From: Wallemia ichthyophaga EXF-994
Lineage: Eukaryota > Basidiomycota > Wallemiomycetes > Wallemiales > Wallemiaceae
DNA: 64,000 nt
Reading direction: 5' to 3'
Assembly: GCF_000400465.1 (NCBI RefSeq)
Contig: NW_008806278.1
Location: 372,001-436,000, forward strand
Shown here piece by piece: positions 1 to 11,506 of the stretch; the stretch's first letter is position 1; each line of letters begins with the position of its first letter. The notes beneath the pieces were generated by a model that worked only from the letters and a program-made list of their open reading frames with translations, made no database searches and was not told where the DNA came from. The position numbers and the translations under genes were made by a program.

Positions 1-3000
1 AAGACTGTCTGAGGAGCGGTTGCAGCAAATCCAGCACTCTCCTAGCTTGATCTTGATCATGCACATACTTGGCGATATGAGACAATATTCCTATTTGACG
101 CTTCGATATGTCGTCACGCACACCGCTGTTACCGAACTTGTCAAACCTGTCAGTGAGGCACACCAACAGATGGTGTACGTTAGGTTTGAGAATCTCCTCC
201 CTCACGACCGTTCTCAACGCCCTGCTTTCATCCGTCTCGTCTCCCACCTCATCTGAAGCGGACACCTCGATCAAATTATCGACTATATCGAACACTCGCA
301 ATACAACAGCAGGTTTGACGTTGTTTGCAGTGATAATCGAGAAGGCTTGAGGTAGCAGTCTGCTGTCGTACTTCTGCAAAGACGGAATATACGCAGCGGA
401 GTCTGACCAAACAGCAAACAGCTCTAACAACGATGAGGGTGCCTGGGTGTTTTCGACAGCGAGCAGCTTCAATCTCGGCGAGATAAACGATTTGAATGCA
501 GATTTGAGATAAGGATCAAAATCGAATTCGATAGACGGGACGCGGAAGAAGTCTCCCAACCTTTTAAGACCCAGCAGTCTAACATTACGCAAGGGTGTGT
601 GATGCGCCACCTGGCTATCCACGCCCACTACATCCACGTCCATATCAGATTCCTTATGCGCAGCTATCCGTCTGTGGGCGTCGTGCGTCAACTCCAAGGT
701 CAATCCAAGCAGAGTGGGCCAATAGGCGATGAGCGATTTGCCCATATATTTGAGCAGGTCTTCAAGGAGACTTAGGAAACCGATTTGACGTTTACCAGCT
801 GGCGGGGCGTCCAGATCTTTAAGCTGCAACTCTTCACCTACGGCAGGAATTGCATTCTGGAGGGAGCTTGTCATGAGTTTAATGAGCGTGCTGAGCTCCT
901 CTGGGAGACATTCGCTCAAAGCGGTTAGAACAGCCACTCTACGAACACCAGCACCCTGATTACCCGAGCTCCTTCCTTTGCGCCACGTCATAACACCATA
1001 GAGCATTCTAATAACGATCGGAATAAGCCCCGCTCGATGACTAGGACTAATAGCACTCGACTCGATATTAAGCGGGAGGTTAGTCAGCTCGTCCCTAAAT
1101 GTACCCTCCTTCAGGAGATTCTTGAGTGTTTCCTCGTACGCATTCACTGAAAGATCCTTCCATGTCAGGATGCAATTGAGAGCGTGACCCTGTATACCTG
1201 CATCACCTTTGCTGAGGTATTCGAGGAAGAGGGCGTGCATATCTCCCGCACGATACATAGCTTTGGGGTTGTTGAACGCCGAATAGAGCTTCAGCCACGC
1301 ACTCAGACGGCTTCTAAGCATTTTGAGCGACTGATGCTCTTTCTCATCGTCGTCGTCCAGTTCCTCACTCCTGTCAGCGAAGCGCAAGAAAAGGACGTTG
1401 AGAGTTTTAGTGTTGCGCTCAGCAACACCGACACATTTGGTGAGAGTTTCAAGCAGCAACTCCTCGTAGTTGTTGATATCAAATCGATTGAGCGATTTTT
1501 GAGCCTGTCTCGAAGATTAGATTATTTAATGGATAACACATAAACTCACCTCCGCCGCTCTCCTTAGAGGTTTGCTGAGATCATTGAATGCATTCTCAAG
1601 TCCCCTGTCCCATTTATCGAGATTGGTACATCTGAAATGATTATCATCAGTGACGTAGTCGCCCGCTATGAGTACACCCCGGTCACTCCTCTTGAAAGCT
1701 TGGTCACTGAGCATCCAAATAGGCGCCTGCGCACTCGCATTGCTTCTCTGAGATGCACCTACTGCGTATTCCAACTCTGGGAGAAAGATAGGCCACAACA
1801 ATCCTGTCTGTGCTGCCATCAACTCAGCGAGGGAATCAGAGGCTTGTTCGTATAAAGGACGGAAATTAACTTTGAATTGCGCTGGGGTATTGTTAGCGTG
1901 AATTTTATTGTAGCAGAGACACTCACATAACATAAACATAGCACCAACTTTGCGACTCTCTTCACTGGCATCAGCAGCTAAGAGATGCTGGCCGACGCGT
2001 CGCAGTGTGAGGTTGCGATCGCGGGAACTCTCAATAGTAAGCGGAACTTGGTCGACTTGGAAGCACTTGTCGTAAATGACTTCTTGCTCGCCTCTGAGCT
2101 GACTGAGTAGCTTCAGTGATGACACTCTGAGCTCGGTTGAGTATGAAAGGATGTTTATTTTGAGGAGATTGATTGCATCGGTTGACAGCGTCGGTGAGAC
2201 ACCCTGCTCGCATAACTGTGACAAAGACCTTACTATCATTGCGTAATTGGAGTAACGCAACACGATATCGTTGATACGCTCCCTAACTGTGTCCTCCTTT
2301 CCTAATTTTGCAATGATTGAAATAGTGACCGACGTCAGCCAAACTTTGTTGTAAGGATGGTGGGAAAACTCATGCTGCACGTTGACATCAGTGCTAGCAC
2401 TAGTGAGGTAATCGAAGAGGTTCATAATTTCCCCAGAGAACTGCTTAGCTTCAACACCGACATTAGCGTGGACGAGTATGGCGACATTGGACAAGAGATC
2501 GATATGCGCGTCGGTAGAAGTGTTGCTGACGATACGAGCGGCAGCATCTTGAACGCATTTGCACAAATCCTTGTTGATGGTTCTGAAGAAAGCCTGGAAA
2601 CGCTGCTGTGCGACTGTGCTTGTTAAAGGTAACTGCGCACGTTCAGCCAAAGTTGCGAGGAGGGTGTAAAACTCGTATTGATTGTCAGCAAATGATGTTT
2701 TTGACATGGGCGGGAGTATAAACTGCTCGATACCTGACCACTGTAACTCTGACAATGCCATGCAGAAACCTAGTACGGACGATTTGTCATTGTGAGAGAA
2801 GACCTTATCGAGAATTTGAATACCCGGGCTAAGAAGGTCTTGAAGCTTGCCTGCACATAAAGCGGTAGCCAAAAGCTGTAAATATTGGATAAAAGTGGAG
2901 GATTGAAGCGATTTATTGGACAATGTGAGGAGGAGTTTGAAGACTGAACGGCGCGAAGATTCATCAACTCGTGTAGCCTTGCGTACACCCATTAAAACCT

Positions 3001-4030
3001 GAGCAAACCGCATTGCAACTGAGAGGCTGCTGACATTGTTGGATTGATTGGTGTTTTGGTCTAGTGCATTGACAATGACATCAGAAATGGGATTCAATTG
3101 AGCAGGATCTCTTATGTGGTGGATAGCTGCAATTAAAACGCGAATAGTAATGCTAGTGGAGGATGAGGAGGGGTTTTCAAGGGAATAATTGAGGATAAAG
3201 GAAAAAATGGAGTGTGTGCGTGAATGTAGAGAGTAATTCGGGGATTGGATAGCTTCAGAGATGGAAATGGCGATGGATTCTTCAAGTAGAGGAGAATTTG
3301 AAGTAGATTGCAACATGTGAGTTAATAAAGAGTCAAGCGGTGGACCTTTACACCTCCTCAAAAAAGCAGACCAAGCTTGAGCAATCCATTTGGCGTGTTC
3401 AGAGGTGTTTGTGATGAAAGGGATGAGAATGTTGTAGATATCAATTGCGGCATTGTTCTTTAAGAGGTGTTTAGATAGGTGAGACAAGAGGTTTGCCAAA
3501 ACGACGTAACTCTTTTCTAAAAGTTGAGGATTGTTGTGGGCTATGTCAGATGTTGGGATGGAGAGGAGAATAGGGAGAATCTGATCAAGGTGAGGGTGTA
3601 AAAGAGAGGACAAAGATCTAGCCAAAGGAGGTATCAAACTGGACCAAAATTAGATGAAAATGACGCGAAAAAGCCAGGTAACTCACTCCAAGATACCAAT
3701 CCAAGATCTCCACGGATCATCACCGAATTTAACAGATAAATGATAAGAGATGGAGGATATAATTTTTGATTTAAAGTGAATAACTTGTTCTAGGGAGTGA
3801 GTGAGAGGGTAGATTTCTTTGTATAAGGAAGTGAAGCCGTAGTGCAAGTTAATTTCAGAAATCTGCTGTAATCGAGTGTGAAAAGGGTTGTGATCGCTGT
3901 CATCAGTGTAATCCAAATCGTTCAAAGATTTAAGAAGAATCTGCTTAATATTGATGTTGTTGAATTTTTTATTTAAATTCTCAAATTTATACCTTTTATT
4001 TGAATTTGAAGGGTTTAGACTTCGTTTCAT
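1..4030 (-). CDS. UTP20: U3 snoRNP / SSU processome component UTP20 (DRIM family), 3' end off window
   Basis: N-terminal ~1,300 residues of the giant HEAT-repeat protein UTP20, which acts in the nucleolus in 18S rRNA processing; the family is usually ~2,500 residues, so about half is visible. Exons: 4030-3687, 3638-1927, 1881-1550, 1504-1 (continues left). Start chosen at the ATG at 4030 because upstream in-frame codons look like leader sequence. Recognised by the N-terminal block with WRSWIG and the later segments KWIAQAWSAFLRRCKG and LKLYSAFNNPKAMYR, typical of DRIM/UTP20. The 45-nt intron 1926-1882 is a multiple of three with no in-frame stop, so the unspliced frame also reads through; GTGAGT, a GCTAAC branch and CCAG mark it as an intron. 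Divergent from the Nrd1-like gene. Family assignment is confident; junctions are inferred. Confidence 0.9.
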
Positions 4031-4173
4031 TTCGATGTTGAGAATTGAGAAGAATGAACAAGTAAGTAGATGATGGAAGTAGCAATCAAAGAAGGAAATC
4101 AAATGAATAAATTAGAAACAGAATTTCGTTTTTAGTTAATTGGACTGTCTTGACTTCACTGATTTACAACAAA

Positions 4174-4311
4174 ATGGTTTTATCTGATAAAATTGTCGAG
4201 ATGAGAAGGCAGAAGATGGCTCAGATAGGCGTGTTGGAGGACATCTTGGGAGATGAGAATGCAACCATCGACTCAATTGTACGCTCAAAGAATTTATCAA
4301 ATTTATTTTAA
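4174..4311 (+). other. possible small ORF / uORF ahead of the four-RRM gene
   Basis: A 45-codon ATG-to-TAA reading frame lies in the 331-nt gap between the divergent UTP20 and Nrd1-like starts, ending 50 nt before the Nrd1-like ATG and in a different frame. The product would be short and charged, with no recognisable domain. It could be a translated upstream ORF of the RRM gene, a separate microprotein, or chance. Nothing else is apparent in this gap. Confidence 0.25.
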
Positions 4312-4361
4312 TTTTCAACGCTTGGATCGTTCTTGACCCGGAACGACCAACAAATACCCAA

Positions 4362-5922
4362 ATGATGGAATTACTAAATAATGATATCCAAGACTACAAT
4401 CATTTCATTCTACAACCCACATTCACTCATTCTCATTCTCCTTCTCCTTCTTACTCTCCTCTCCAACACCCAGGCAGGAACATCTACGTTGGAAACCTCC
4501 CATCAGACGCTACTATTGATCAACTCCTAAATCTCGTCAAATTTGGTCCCCTAGAATCTATAAAGCTTTTCCCTGAGAAATCCTACGCTTTTCTAGCCTT
4601 TTTGGATCCAACTATAGCTATTCAATTCTATCATGACGCTACTACGCGTAAAATTACTCTACATGGGCAAGAATTGAAGTTTGGCTGGGGTAAAAATTCT
4701 CAGATTCAAACAAATGTCTTACTCGCTGTACAACAATCAAACGCTTCCAGAAACGTTTATATTGGTGGTATTGACGACTCAACTACACACGACAGCTTGT
4801 CAAAAGATATGAGTAAATTTGGTCCAATTGATCAAATTAAGATTGTTCATGATAAGAAGATTGCCTTCATTCACTATCTCTCCATTTCCACAGCTATAAA
4901 GGTTGTTAACGACCTCCCACACCATCCAAACTACTCGAACAAGCGCATCAACTACGGTAAAGACAGATGCGCTTACATTCCTCGCAATCAACAACAACCC
5001 TCTACTCAAGCTCTTAGAACTGCTGCTGCTATTGCTGCTAGCTCCGGATACCCTTACTCGATGGCTGGTTTTAGCCCTTCTGCTGCAGCCGCTTTCCTCA
5101 ATTCTAACACTTATGAAAACTACCTCAACCCCCAACTAACCTCAAACAATCTCGCTGGTCTGACTAACATGAACAGTCTCTCAGGTCTATCTAATCTCCC
5201 TGCCATCCCTACTGTCCCTCTTGATAACATCGGTAATAGGACTGTTTACCTTGGTAATTTATCTGAAGAGACTACTGCTGAAGAATTATGCAACGCTATT
5301 AGAGGTGGTATTATTCAATCCATTAGGTATTTGTCAGACAAGCATATCGCATTTGTTGTTAGTGCGGAATATAATTAACTAAACATTTAATAACCCACTC
5401 TTTCAGACCTTCATCGATCCAACAAACGCTTTGACTTTCTATCAAGTTGCGTCTTATCAAGGTATCACTATCCACAACCGTAGACTGAAAATAGGTTGGG
5501 GTAAACACTCAGGCCCACTCCCTCCAACGCTTGCTTTATCTGTTCAAAATGGAGCAACTAGAAATGTCTATGTCGGTGCACTCACTGATATGGATACCTT
5601 CAATGAAACAAAAATACGTTCGGATTTCGAGGTATTTGGTCAAGTTGAACAAGTCAATTCGCTGCGGGAAAAGGGATGCACCTTTGTCAATTTTACCAAC
5701 ATTGCACACGCTATCAAAGCAATAGAGGCAATAAAGAATGACGACGAGTATATTAAAGCAGGCATAAAAATAAGTTACGGTAAAGATAGATGTGGGAATC
5801 CACCTAGATCACTCTCAGCGAGTATGAATGGTAGGTCATCGCAAAGACCCTCACCAAGTCCAAATTCAACACCCACTTTCGATACCAGTCCGGTATTCCA
5901 AGATGTGACGAACCGCATCTAA
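4362..5922 (+). CDS. four-RRM RNA-binding protein, Nrd1/Msa2 family
   Basis: Predicted 503-residue RNA-binding protein with four RNA recognition motifs: residues ~44-115, ~127-205, ~305-380 and ~402-480. RNP1/RNP2-like strings NIYVGNLP, NVYIGGI, TVYLGNL and NVYVGAL are visible, each pair followed by a GWGK or YGKDRC motif. This arrangement matches fission-yeast Nrd1, a cytoplasmic mRNA-stabilising factor linked to differentiation and cytokinesis. Exons 4362-5357 and 5407-5922; the 49-nt intron has GTTAGT...TTTCAG and interrupts RRM3. A spacer rich in Ala, Ser and Asn separates RRM2 from RRM3. Two ATG codons are adjacent at the start. Family confident; biological role inferred from the fission-yeast relative. 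Confidence 0.85.
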
Positions 5923-6268
5923 ATAAGTACCCAAATAGCAAAACGATTACCTAATTAACTAATATAGACTAATACAATTTTACGGACGGAGCTGGTTTGC
6001 GTGTTGTTAAACTGGTAAATTTCGGAATTTTTCAATATTTCAACTAACTTTATTGATTTTACTCTACTATCTCGCTTCAACCGACTCAGGAACATTAATT
6101 GTGAAATATTTCAACTACTCTTCTCAGAAACAACAGACACTCGCTAGACTTAAACACCTTCTCTTTAGATGATTTCTCGTAAATGAAAAATTTTGTTTTG
6201 TAAGCGGATGGAATTTTATAAGACGATAAAGATGTTGGTTTAAGACAATCACCTCCAAAGTTAAAACA
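5923..6268. other. intergenic gap, no gene seen
   Basis: 346 nt between the four-RRM gene and the penta-EF-hand gene. AT-rich, with no open frame that looks coding on either strand. It must hold the 3' UTR of the former and the promoter of the latter; no clear motif was recognised. Confidence 0.6.
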
Positions 6269-7507
6269 ATGAGTTACGGTGGATAGTAGGGAGAAGAGTG
6301 TGGGACGTGAACAGCACTGACGCACACGCATAGCGGCGCACCCAACTATCCAAGTGCACCCGGCTACGGTTCCGCACACAGGGGCAGTTACGGCGCAGCA
6401 CCTGCAGTTGCAGGCAGAGGTAGCTATGCGAGTGGGGCAGGAGCACCAGGAGCAGCACCTGTGTACTCACGTCACAGTCCTGCACCTGGCTACACAGGTG
6501 GTTCAATGACAGGAGCAGCAGCGGCGGCGCCTTCATACTCTCGGCACAGCCCAGCTAGCGCATACGGTGCACCTGCACCCAACGCATACGCTAGTGCAGG
6601 CTTCACGAGACCACGTCCACCGACGACGTACATTGATCCAAATGTACGCAGCTGGTTCGAGACGGTCGACAGAGACAGGACCGGTCAGATAAACGCTACA
6701 GAGTTACAGATGGCGCTTGTAAATGGCGATTACAGCAACTTTGATCTGGATACAACGCAGATGCTGATTGGTATCTTTGACGTTGACAAGACAGGTACCA
6801 TCTCGATCGACGAGTTTGCCGGCGTTTTTAAGTGTGTTTGGCCAGTGCGAGTCGTTGGCCGCGGCTGATCTGATTGCCAGGTACATCAACGACTGGCGCA
6901 ACGTCTTTCAACATTTCGATGTGGACAGATCGGGAACGATTGAGGGACATGAATTGGCTGCTGCTCTCTCTCAGTTCGGTTATAGGTGCGTAAAGAGCGT
7001 GTCATATTGTTATGATGCTGAGTATTCTTTACAGACTCACGCCATTCACCCTGCGCGTGTTGGAGGATAAATACGGCGAGTTATGCATGTCCCGTCCAAG
7101 GCTCTGGCTGACGTTTAATGCTTTCCCTTCGCATATCTTCTTCTTCCTCTGCCTCTCATTTGCATTCCTCTCAAATATCTTTGTCTTCTCACTTTCCAAC
7201 TTTTTCACATCGCTCATCAACATACTCCTCGTTGGTCTGTTTTCATACATTTTGTGGGACTTTGCACATACAGGCAATCCTAACTACAACAGACGCGTGC
7301 CATACGGAGCTGGGATGCAGGGTATCTCATTCGACAGGTGAGTAGTGTTTGGTATCTTTGCCGTGCTGAGACACTCGCAGATTCGTCAGATGCTGCGTCG
7401 CTGTAAAGACGCTCTCGGAAAACTTCTATAGACTAGACGTCAACAGGAGCGGCTATGTCAATATGGACTATGAAATGTTCCTCCAGTCTGCGTTGGCTGC
7501 TCCATAA
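6269..7507 (+). CDS. penta-EF-hand (PEF) calcium-binding protein, ALG-2/peflin-like
   Basis: Predicted 283-residue PEF protein. The N-terminal ~115 residues are a Gly/Ala/Tyr/Pro/Ser-rich tail; the rest carries consecutive EF-hands with loops DRDRTGQINATE, DVDKTGTISIDE, DVDRSGTIEGHE and a final degenerate DVNRSGYVNMDY, the usual ALG-2/peflin order. Exons: 6269-6285, 6334-6831, 6881-6985, 7035-7075, 7274-7337, 7381-7507. The first coding exon is only 17 nt and splicing (TA|C) restores MSYGGYGAP. The intron 7076-7273 is odd: 198 nt against ~48 elsewhere, GC donor, and open in frame; removing it joins DKYG to NPNYN as in other PEF proteins. PEF proteins act as Ca2+-dependent membrane-trafficking adaptors; the partner here is unknown. 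Confidence 0.85.
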
Positions 7508-7742
7508 AGGTGAGAATTTTCGCACGCAGGTGTGTTCTACGAGGGTAATAACACGTAGTTGCTAATTAATATATGTAGTATAGTGTGGCTTAAGGGGCTT
7601 ATTCTAGTGTATAAACATTTTCATGCATTTTCACACGCCCAGAATAACACGTGATGATTCGGAGATTTCAGGGAATAGCCAGCACAAGACGGGGGAATTA
7701 GGCGGGTATTCTAGCATTTGAACACCCAAGAACACAACCAAC

Positions 7743-8775
7743 ATGAGCAAAATGAGCAAAGCAGACAACGGTAAAGTACCACTGTCGACGCACCTAATCG
7801 CAGGCGGTGTAGCTGGAGCAGCCGAAGCACTGGCGTGTCATCCTCTTGACACGATCAAAGTGCGCATGCAGCTGTCTAAGTCGAGGCAAGCGCGTGGTTT
7901 GAAGCCCCTTGGATTCTACCAAACGGGTAAATACATCATCACCCGCGAATCTGCATTCGGGCTCTACAAAGGTTTAGGTGCGGTTTTATCAGGAATTGTC
8001 CCCAAGATGGCTATTAGGTTCGCCTCTTTCGAACAATACAAGTTGTGGCTGGGAAAAAACAACAGAGACGGCTCACTCGCCCCCACCAAGGTTTTCATTG
8101 CTGGTCTCGGCGCAGGCACGACAGAGGCGGTTGCTGTTGTCACCCCTATGGAAGTTGTCAAGATCCGTCTGCAATCGCAGCAACACTCAATGATGGATCC
8201 GCTTGATGTCCCAAAGGTGAATATTTTCACCATGCCACGAAATTACCAATACTGACAGCAGCACGCTGCGTACTTAGTACCGCAACGCCGCGCACGCCTG
8301 CTATACCATTGTAAAAGACGAGGGCATCGCGACGCTTTACAGGGGTGTCACGCTCACAGCGCTTCGCCAGGCAACCAACCAGGGCGCCAACTTTACTGCG
8401 TACCAGCAACTCAAGGCTGCCGCGTACACGTACCAGCCACATTACAATGGCGCAGAACTACCAAGCTGGCAGACAGTCATATTTGGCTTCATCTCGGGCG
8501 CGGCTGGTCCACTGACAAACGCTCCGATCGATACTATCAAGACGCGCATCCAGAAGGCTCACAGGGTGCAGGGCGAGACTGCGCTATCAAGGCTGTTAGG
8601 AGTCGCTGGCGATATGTGGAAACAGGAGGGAATTGCGTCCTTCTATAAGGGTATCGCACCGCGTATTCTCCGTGTCGCACCTGGACAAGCCGTTGTGTTC
8701 GCTGTCTTCGAGAAAGTGAAGCCAATAGTGGAGAAGGTGAAGGGGGAATATCTCTACGAGCCATCTGACAACTGA
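7743..8775 (+). CDS. SFC1: mitochondrial succinate/fumarate carrier
   Basis: Predicted 323-residue mitochondrial carrier with the three-fold repeat: signatures HPLDTIKVR, TPMEVVKIR and APIDTIKTR at about residues 37, 140 and 240. The spans GLGAVLSGIVPKMAIRF and RQATNQGANFT are characteristic of Sfc1/Acr1, the inner-membrane succinate-fumarate exchanger needed for growth on two-carbon sources. Exons 7743-8216 and 8278-8775; the 61-nt intron carries TACTGAC. Two possible starts lie four codons apart (MSKMSK); the first is used. The 3' end is 38 nt from the convergent neighbour. Substrate assignment rests on family resemblance and is fairly secure. Confidence 0.92.
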
Positions 8776-8813
8776 AATGTGACTAACATGTACAAGTTTC
8801 ATGTATTCATCAT

Positions 8814-9218
8814 CTACTTAACATTCTCACTGCCCTTGTCGCCGTTCTCACCGTCGCTGCCTGGCATAATATCACCGACCATCTCCTTGGCATCGATACC
8901 AGCCTCTTTCAACTCGTTATTCAGCTCTTGAGATAATTCCTTTACTTTTTCATCGCTCGCGAGTGACCAGAGTGTGGATGCTGATGGGTTGGAGCCAGGT
9001 TCAACGCCCTTATCGTGCATAACCTGGCTGAGTTGCTTGATAATTTCAATGGCTTTAGGTGCTTTCGAGAGTTTTTCAAGGAGTTGCGCTTGTTCGCTCG
9101 ATCCGAAGCCTGAAGCATATCTGTGCGTGTGACTGAGTGTGATTGGAGTGACTGCAGCTCTGGGAATTCCCACTCTGCTGCTTCTCAAAGCGACGCTTCT
9201 AGCAATACCTGAGAACAT
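8814..9218 (-). CDS. small putative mitochondrial protein, unknown function
   Basis: Uninterrupted 134-codon frame. The first ~35 residues are rich in Arg, Ser and Ala with no acidic residue (MFSGIARSVALRSSR), like a mitochondrial presequence ending near HRYASGFG. The remainder is an acidic helical segment with repeated Lys/Glu/Leu, followed by a Gly/Asp/Asn-rich tail. No catalytic motif and no family recognised; the presequence call is inference. Start at 9218 is the only in-frame ATG near the 5' end and lies just 26 nt from the divergent RRP40 start. Confidence 0.65.
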   Translation of the reverse strand: MFSGIARSVALRSSRVGIPRAAVTPITLSHTHRYASGFGSSEQAQLLEKLSKAPKAIEIIKQLSQVMHDKGVEPGSNPSASTLWSLASDEKVKELSQELNNELKEAGIDAKEMVGDIMPGSDGENGDKGSENVK

Positions 9219-9244
9219 GATGGCTGTTGTTTATCAACCACCAA

Positions 9245-10075
9245 ATGCACGTCTTCCCGGGAGACAGCATAGACGTTCCCAGTACATCCAGCGCTGTAGC
9301 TGGCATACACACCACGCGTACTACAGGTGCTATCAGTACACGAGCAGGCGTCCTCAGCAGTGGCGGTGGCGATGGCGGCAGAAACGATATTGACATGGAT
9401 ACGGACAGGAAAAAGACTAGACCGCACATACACGTCGCAGAACAGCGGAGAGTGGGTGTGCGTGTATATCTTTCTGACCAAGTAGCTCACCGTCGCACAA
9501 GTACCTCGCCTGCACGCACGACAGCGTTATCGGACAAGTGATATTCAGGGGCGCGGACGGCTACAGAGTCGACGTGGGCTCAGCCTCCACGGCTAACCTC
9601 GATGCACTCGCTTTCGAAGGAGCCACCAAGCGCAATAAGCCGAATCTCAAGGTGAGTGGGCAGTTGAGTCGTGAGTTGGTCAATTGCTGACTCCACTGCG
9701 CTATTCTCCCAGGTCGGCTCACTGGTTTATGCTCGCATCAGTCTCGCTCATAGGGATATGGAGACTGAACTCGAATGTCTCAACCCTGCTACAGGTAAAG
9801 CAGAGGGTTATGGAGAGCTCAAAGGTGGCCTGCTCGCTGATAATCTTAACATTAACTTGTGTAAATCCCTTCTGGAGAAAAATAGCTCACTGATGAACTC
9901 ACTCATGAACGCTTTCAACTTCCCTTTCGAATTGGCTACAGGTGTTAATGGTAAGGTTTGGATAGGCGCTCCTTCCCCTTCCCAAGTCATTGCTGTGTAT
10001 CGCACCATACTTAGAGCTGACAGGGAGGGCGTCCATGTTCTCACTGAGGACTGGTTCGCAGAGTTGGACGAGTAA
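9245..10075 (+). CDS. RRP40: exosome subunit Rrp40 (EXOSC3)
   Basis: Predicted 239-residue S1/KH cap subunit of the RNA exosome, which binds RNA at the entrance of the core in nucleus and cytoplasm. Recognised by LAFEGATKRNKPN, VGSLVYARI and the C-terminal PSPSQVIAVYRTI, with N-terminal VFPGDSI matching the family's LPGD motif. Exons: 9245-9451, 9502-9651, 9713-10075. The first ATG in frame is 9245 (an in-frame TTG at 9227 is not a start). An insertion rich in Gly, Asp and Ser sits before the S1 domain. Junctions chosen because RR|YLACTHDSVIGQV reproduces the S1 start. Divergent from the preceding mitochondrial gene. Confidence 0.88.
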
Positions 10076-10248
10076 AACGACGCGAATCGCAAATAATATA
10101 TGTTGAATACAATACATGATAAGTTATTTATAAGCATATGTCATTACATTGATCAATTGATGATTGATGATTCATGTTATGTGAAAATAGTCCAGTTGAG
10201 TGATGAGGTAGTATAGTAATCCGAATTTGAGCTGCTAAAAAGACTCAT

Positions 10249-11506
10249 TCAATAGTATACATTGTAATTGAATTGAGGCTCGCTCTTGGGGTAGACGTAT
10301 CCATCGTCGTAGAGCAGCTGTTGCATCGCGTTTGCAGCTTGCATTGTGCCATCGCTCGCCTTGTATGGTGATGTAGTCGTAGGTGACAGTGACGCCATGT
10401 AGTTGGATGATGGCGTCATCGTAGGTGTCATTGTTGGCGTGACCGGGTCAGACAAAGGCGTCAAGCTTCCGCTGTGAGGTCCCATTTCGATGCTTGAAGA
10501 CATACCCATGTTAGCGGGCATTTGCATGTTGGTTGGCAATAATCCGAGTGAGTTTGAAGCTGAGTTGTGAGCAATCCCATTTGAATTCTCCATTGAGTTC
10601 TCTACAACACCGCCCAAATTGTAATCGTTGAGTAATGAGCCATCAATCCCCATACTCAAATCGCTCACAAGCCAATCGTCGAACTGCTGCTGCTGTGGTG
10701 CAGGGAGTAGCGCTTCGAATTCGATCGGTGAGGAGTATTGTGAGTAGTTTGGTGTTGGATATCCGTAGTATTGTGGGTGAAATTGATGTTGCTGTTGATC
10801 TTGCTGTTGTTGTTTCTGTTGTTGTTGTTGTTGTTGTTGTTGCTGCTGTGTGATCACACCAGTGCTCTTTCGGCGACTGTGCTCCACCGCACTAACGCTC
10901 TTTGGAAGGTGTGTGCGGGTAAAAGCAGTCTTAGTATCTGCCTCTGAGTAAGATCTCTTCTTTCTCTCTGTGGAAGCACCACGCTGTAATTGCTGCTGCT
11001 GTTGCTGTTGCTTCTTGGGCACTTTCTTGTGGATAAGCGAAGGGTGTGGCAGGTATCCTCTCCTAATATCTGGGTGGCTGTATACGAACAGATCACTAAA
11101 ACTTCTGATTGGATTATTGGGGTTGCATGTACACTCTGATTCTGTCTTAAGCGAGTAGTTGGCTGCACTCCTCTGCCACGCGTCCCACCTATCGCTTGTT
11201 TGTCCGCTCTTGCTGTTTACTGGCTGGATATCTTTGAGATACTCGATGAATTGCGTCTGCAGATGTCAGTGCCTGTACACCTCCACAACCCAGTTACCCA
11301 CTCTGTTTATCACTATGCAGTTGCCTGAGCAGCAGAAATCAATCCCTGAGTGCTGTGTCTTGAGTGCACAATACAGTCTTGGTATCCATGTACGCTTCGC
11401 TGTGCTCTGATAGAAATAGAATTTAATTAGTATTATGCAGTGTGCGTGAATTAGTACCACTCACTAATCCAGTCGCTGGGTCAACTCTCATCCTTGATGC
11501 AGGCAT
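10249..11506 (-). CDS. HSF-type DNA-binding transcription factor with polyQ; frame contains an in-frame TGA
   Basis: Divergent heat-shock-factor-type DNA-binding domain (WIPRLYCAL, DFCCSGNCIVIN, FIEYLKDIQ, FVYSHPDIRRGYL, IHKKVPKK), followed by Gln-rich tracts (an 11-Q run plus KQQQQDQQQHQ) and a Ser/Thr/Met-rich C-terminus. Exon 1 is 11506-11465, intron 11464-11407 (58 nt, TACTAAT branch). From 11406 the frame runs into TGA at 11268-11266, then continues in the same frame to 10249. Aligned to the HSF fold the stop falls in the helix-turn region at a normally aromatic residue, with perfect spacing on both sides. An intron 11313-11257 (weak donor GTGATA, acceptor CTGCAG) would skip it but remove part of the fold. 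So this is a decayed gene, a readthrough gene, a sequence error, or an alternatively spliced factor. Confidence 0.6.

Noticed and set aside
9139-9541. Alternative plus-strand frame beginning ATGATGGCTG at 9217 for the RRP40 gene
   Set aside because: That frame stops or turns low-complexity; the frame from 9245 leads into the conserved S1 and KH regions.
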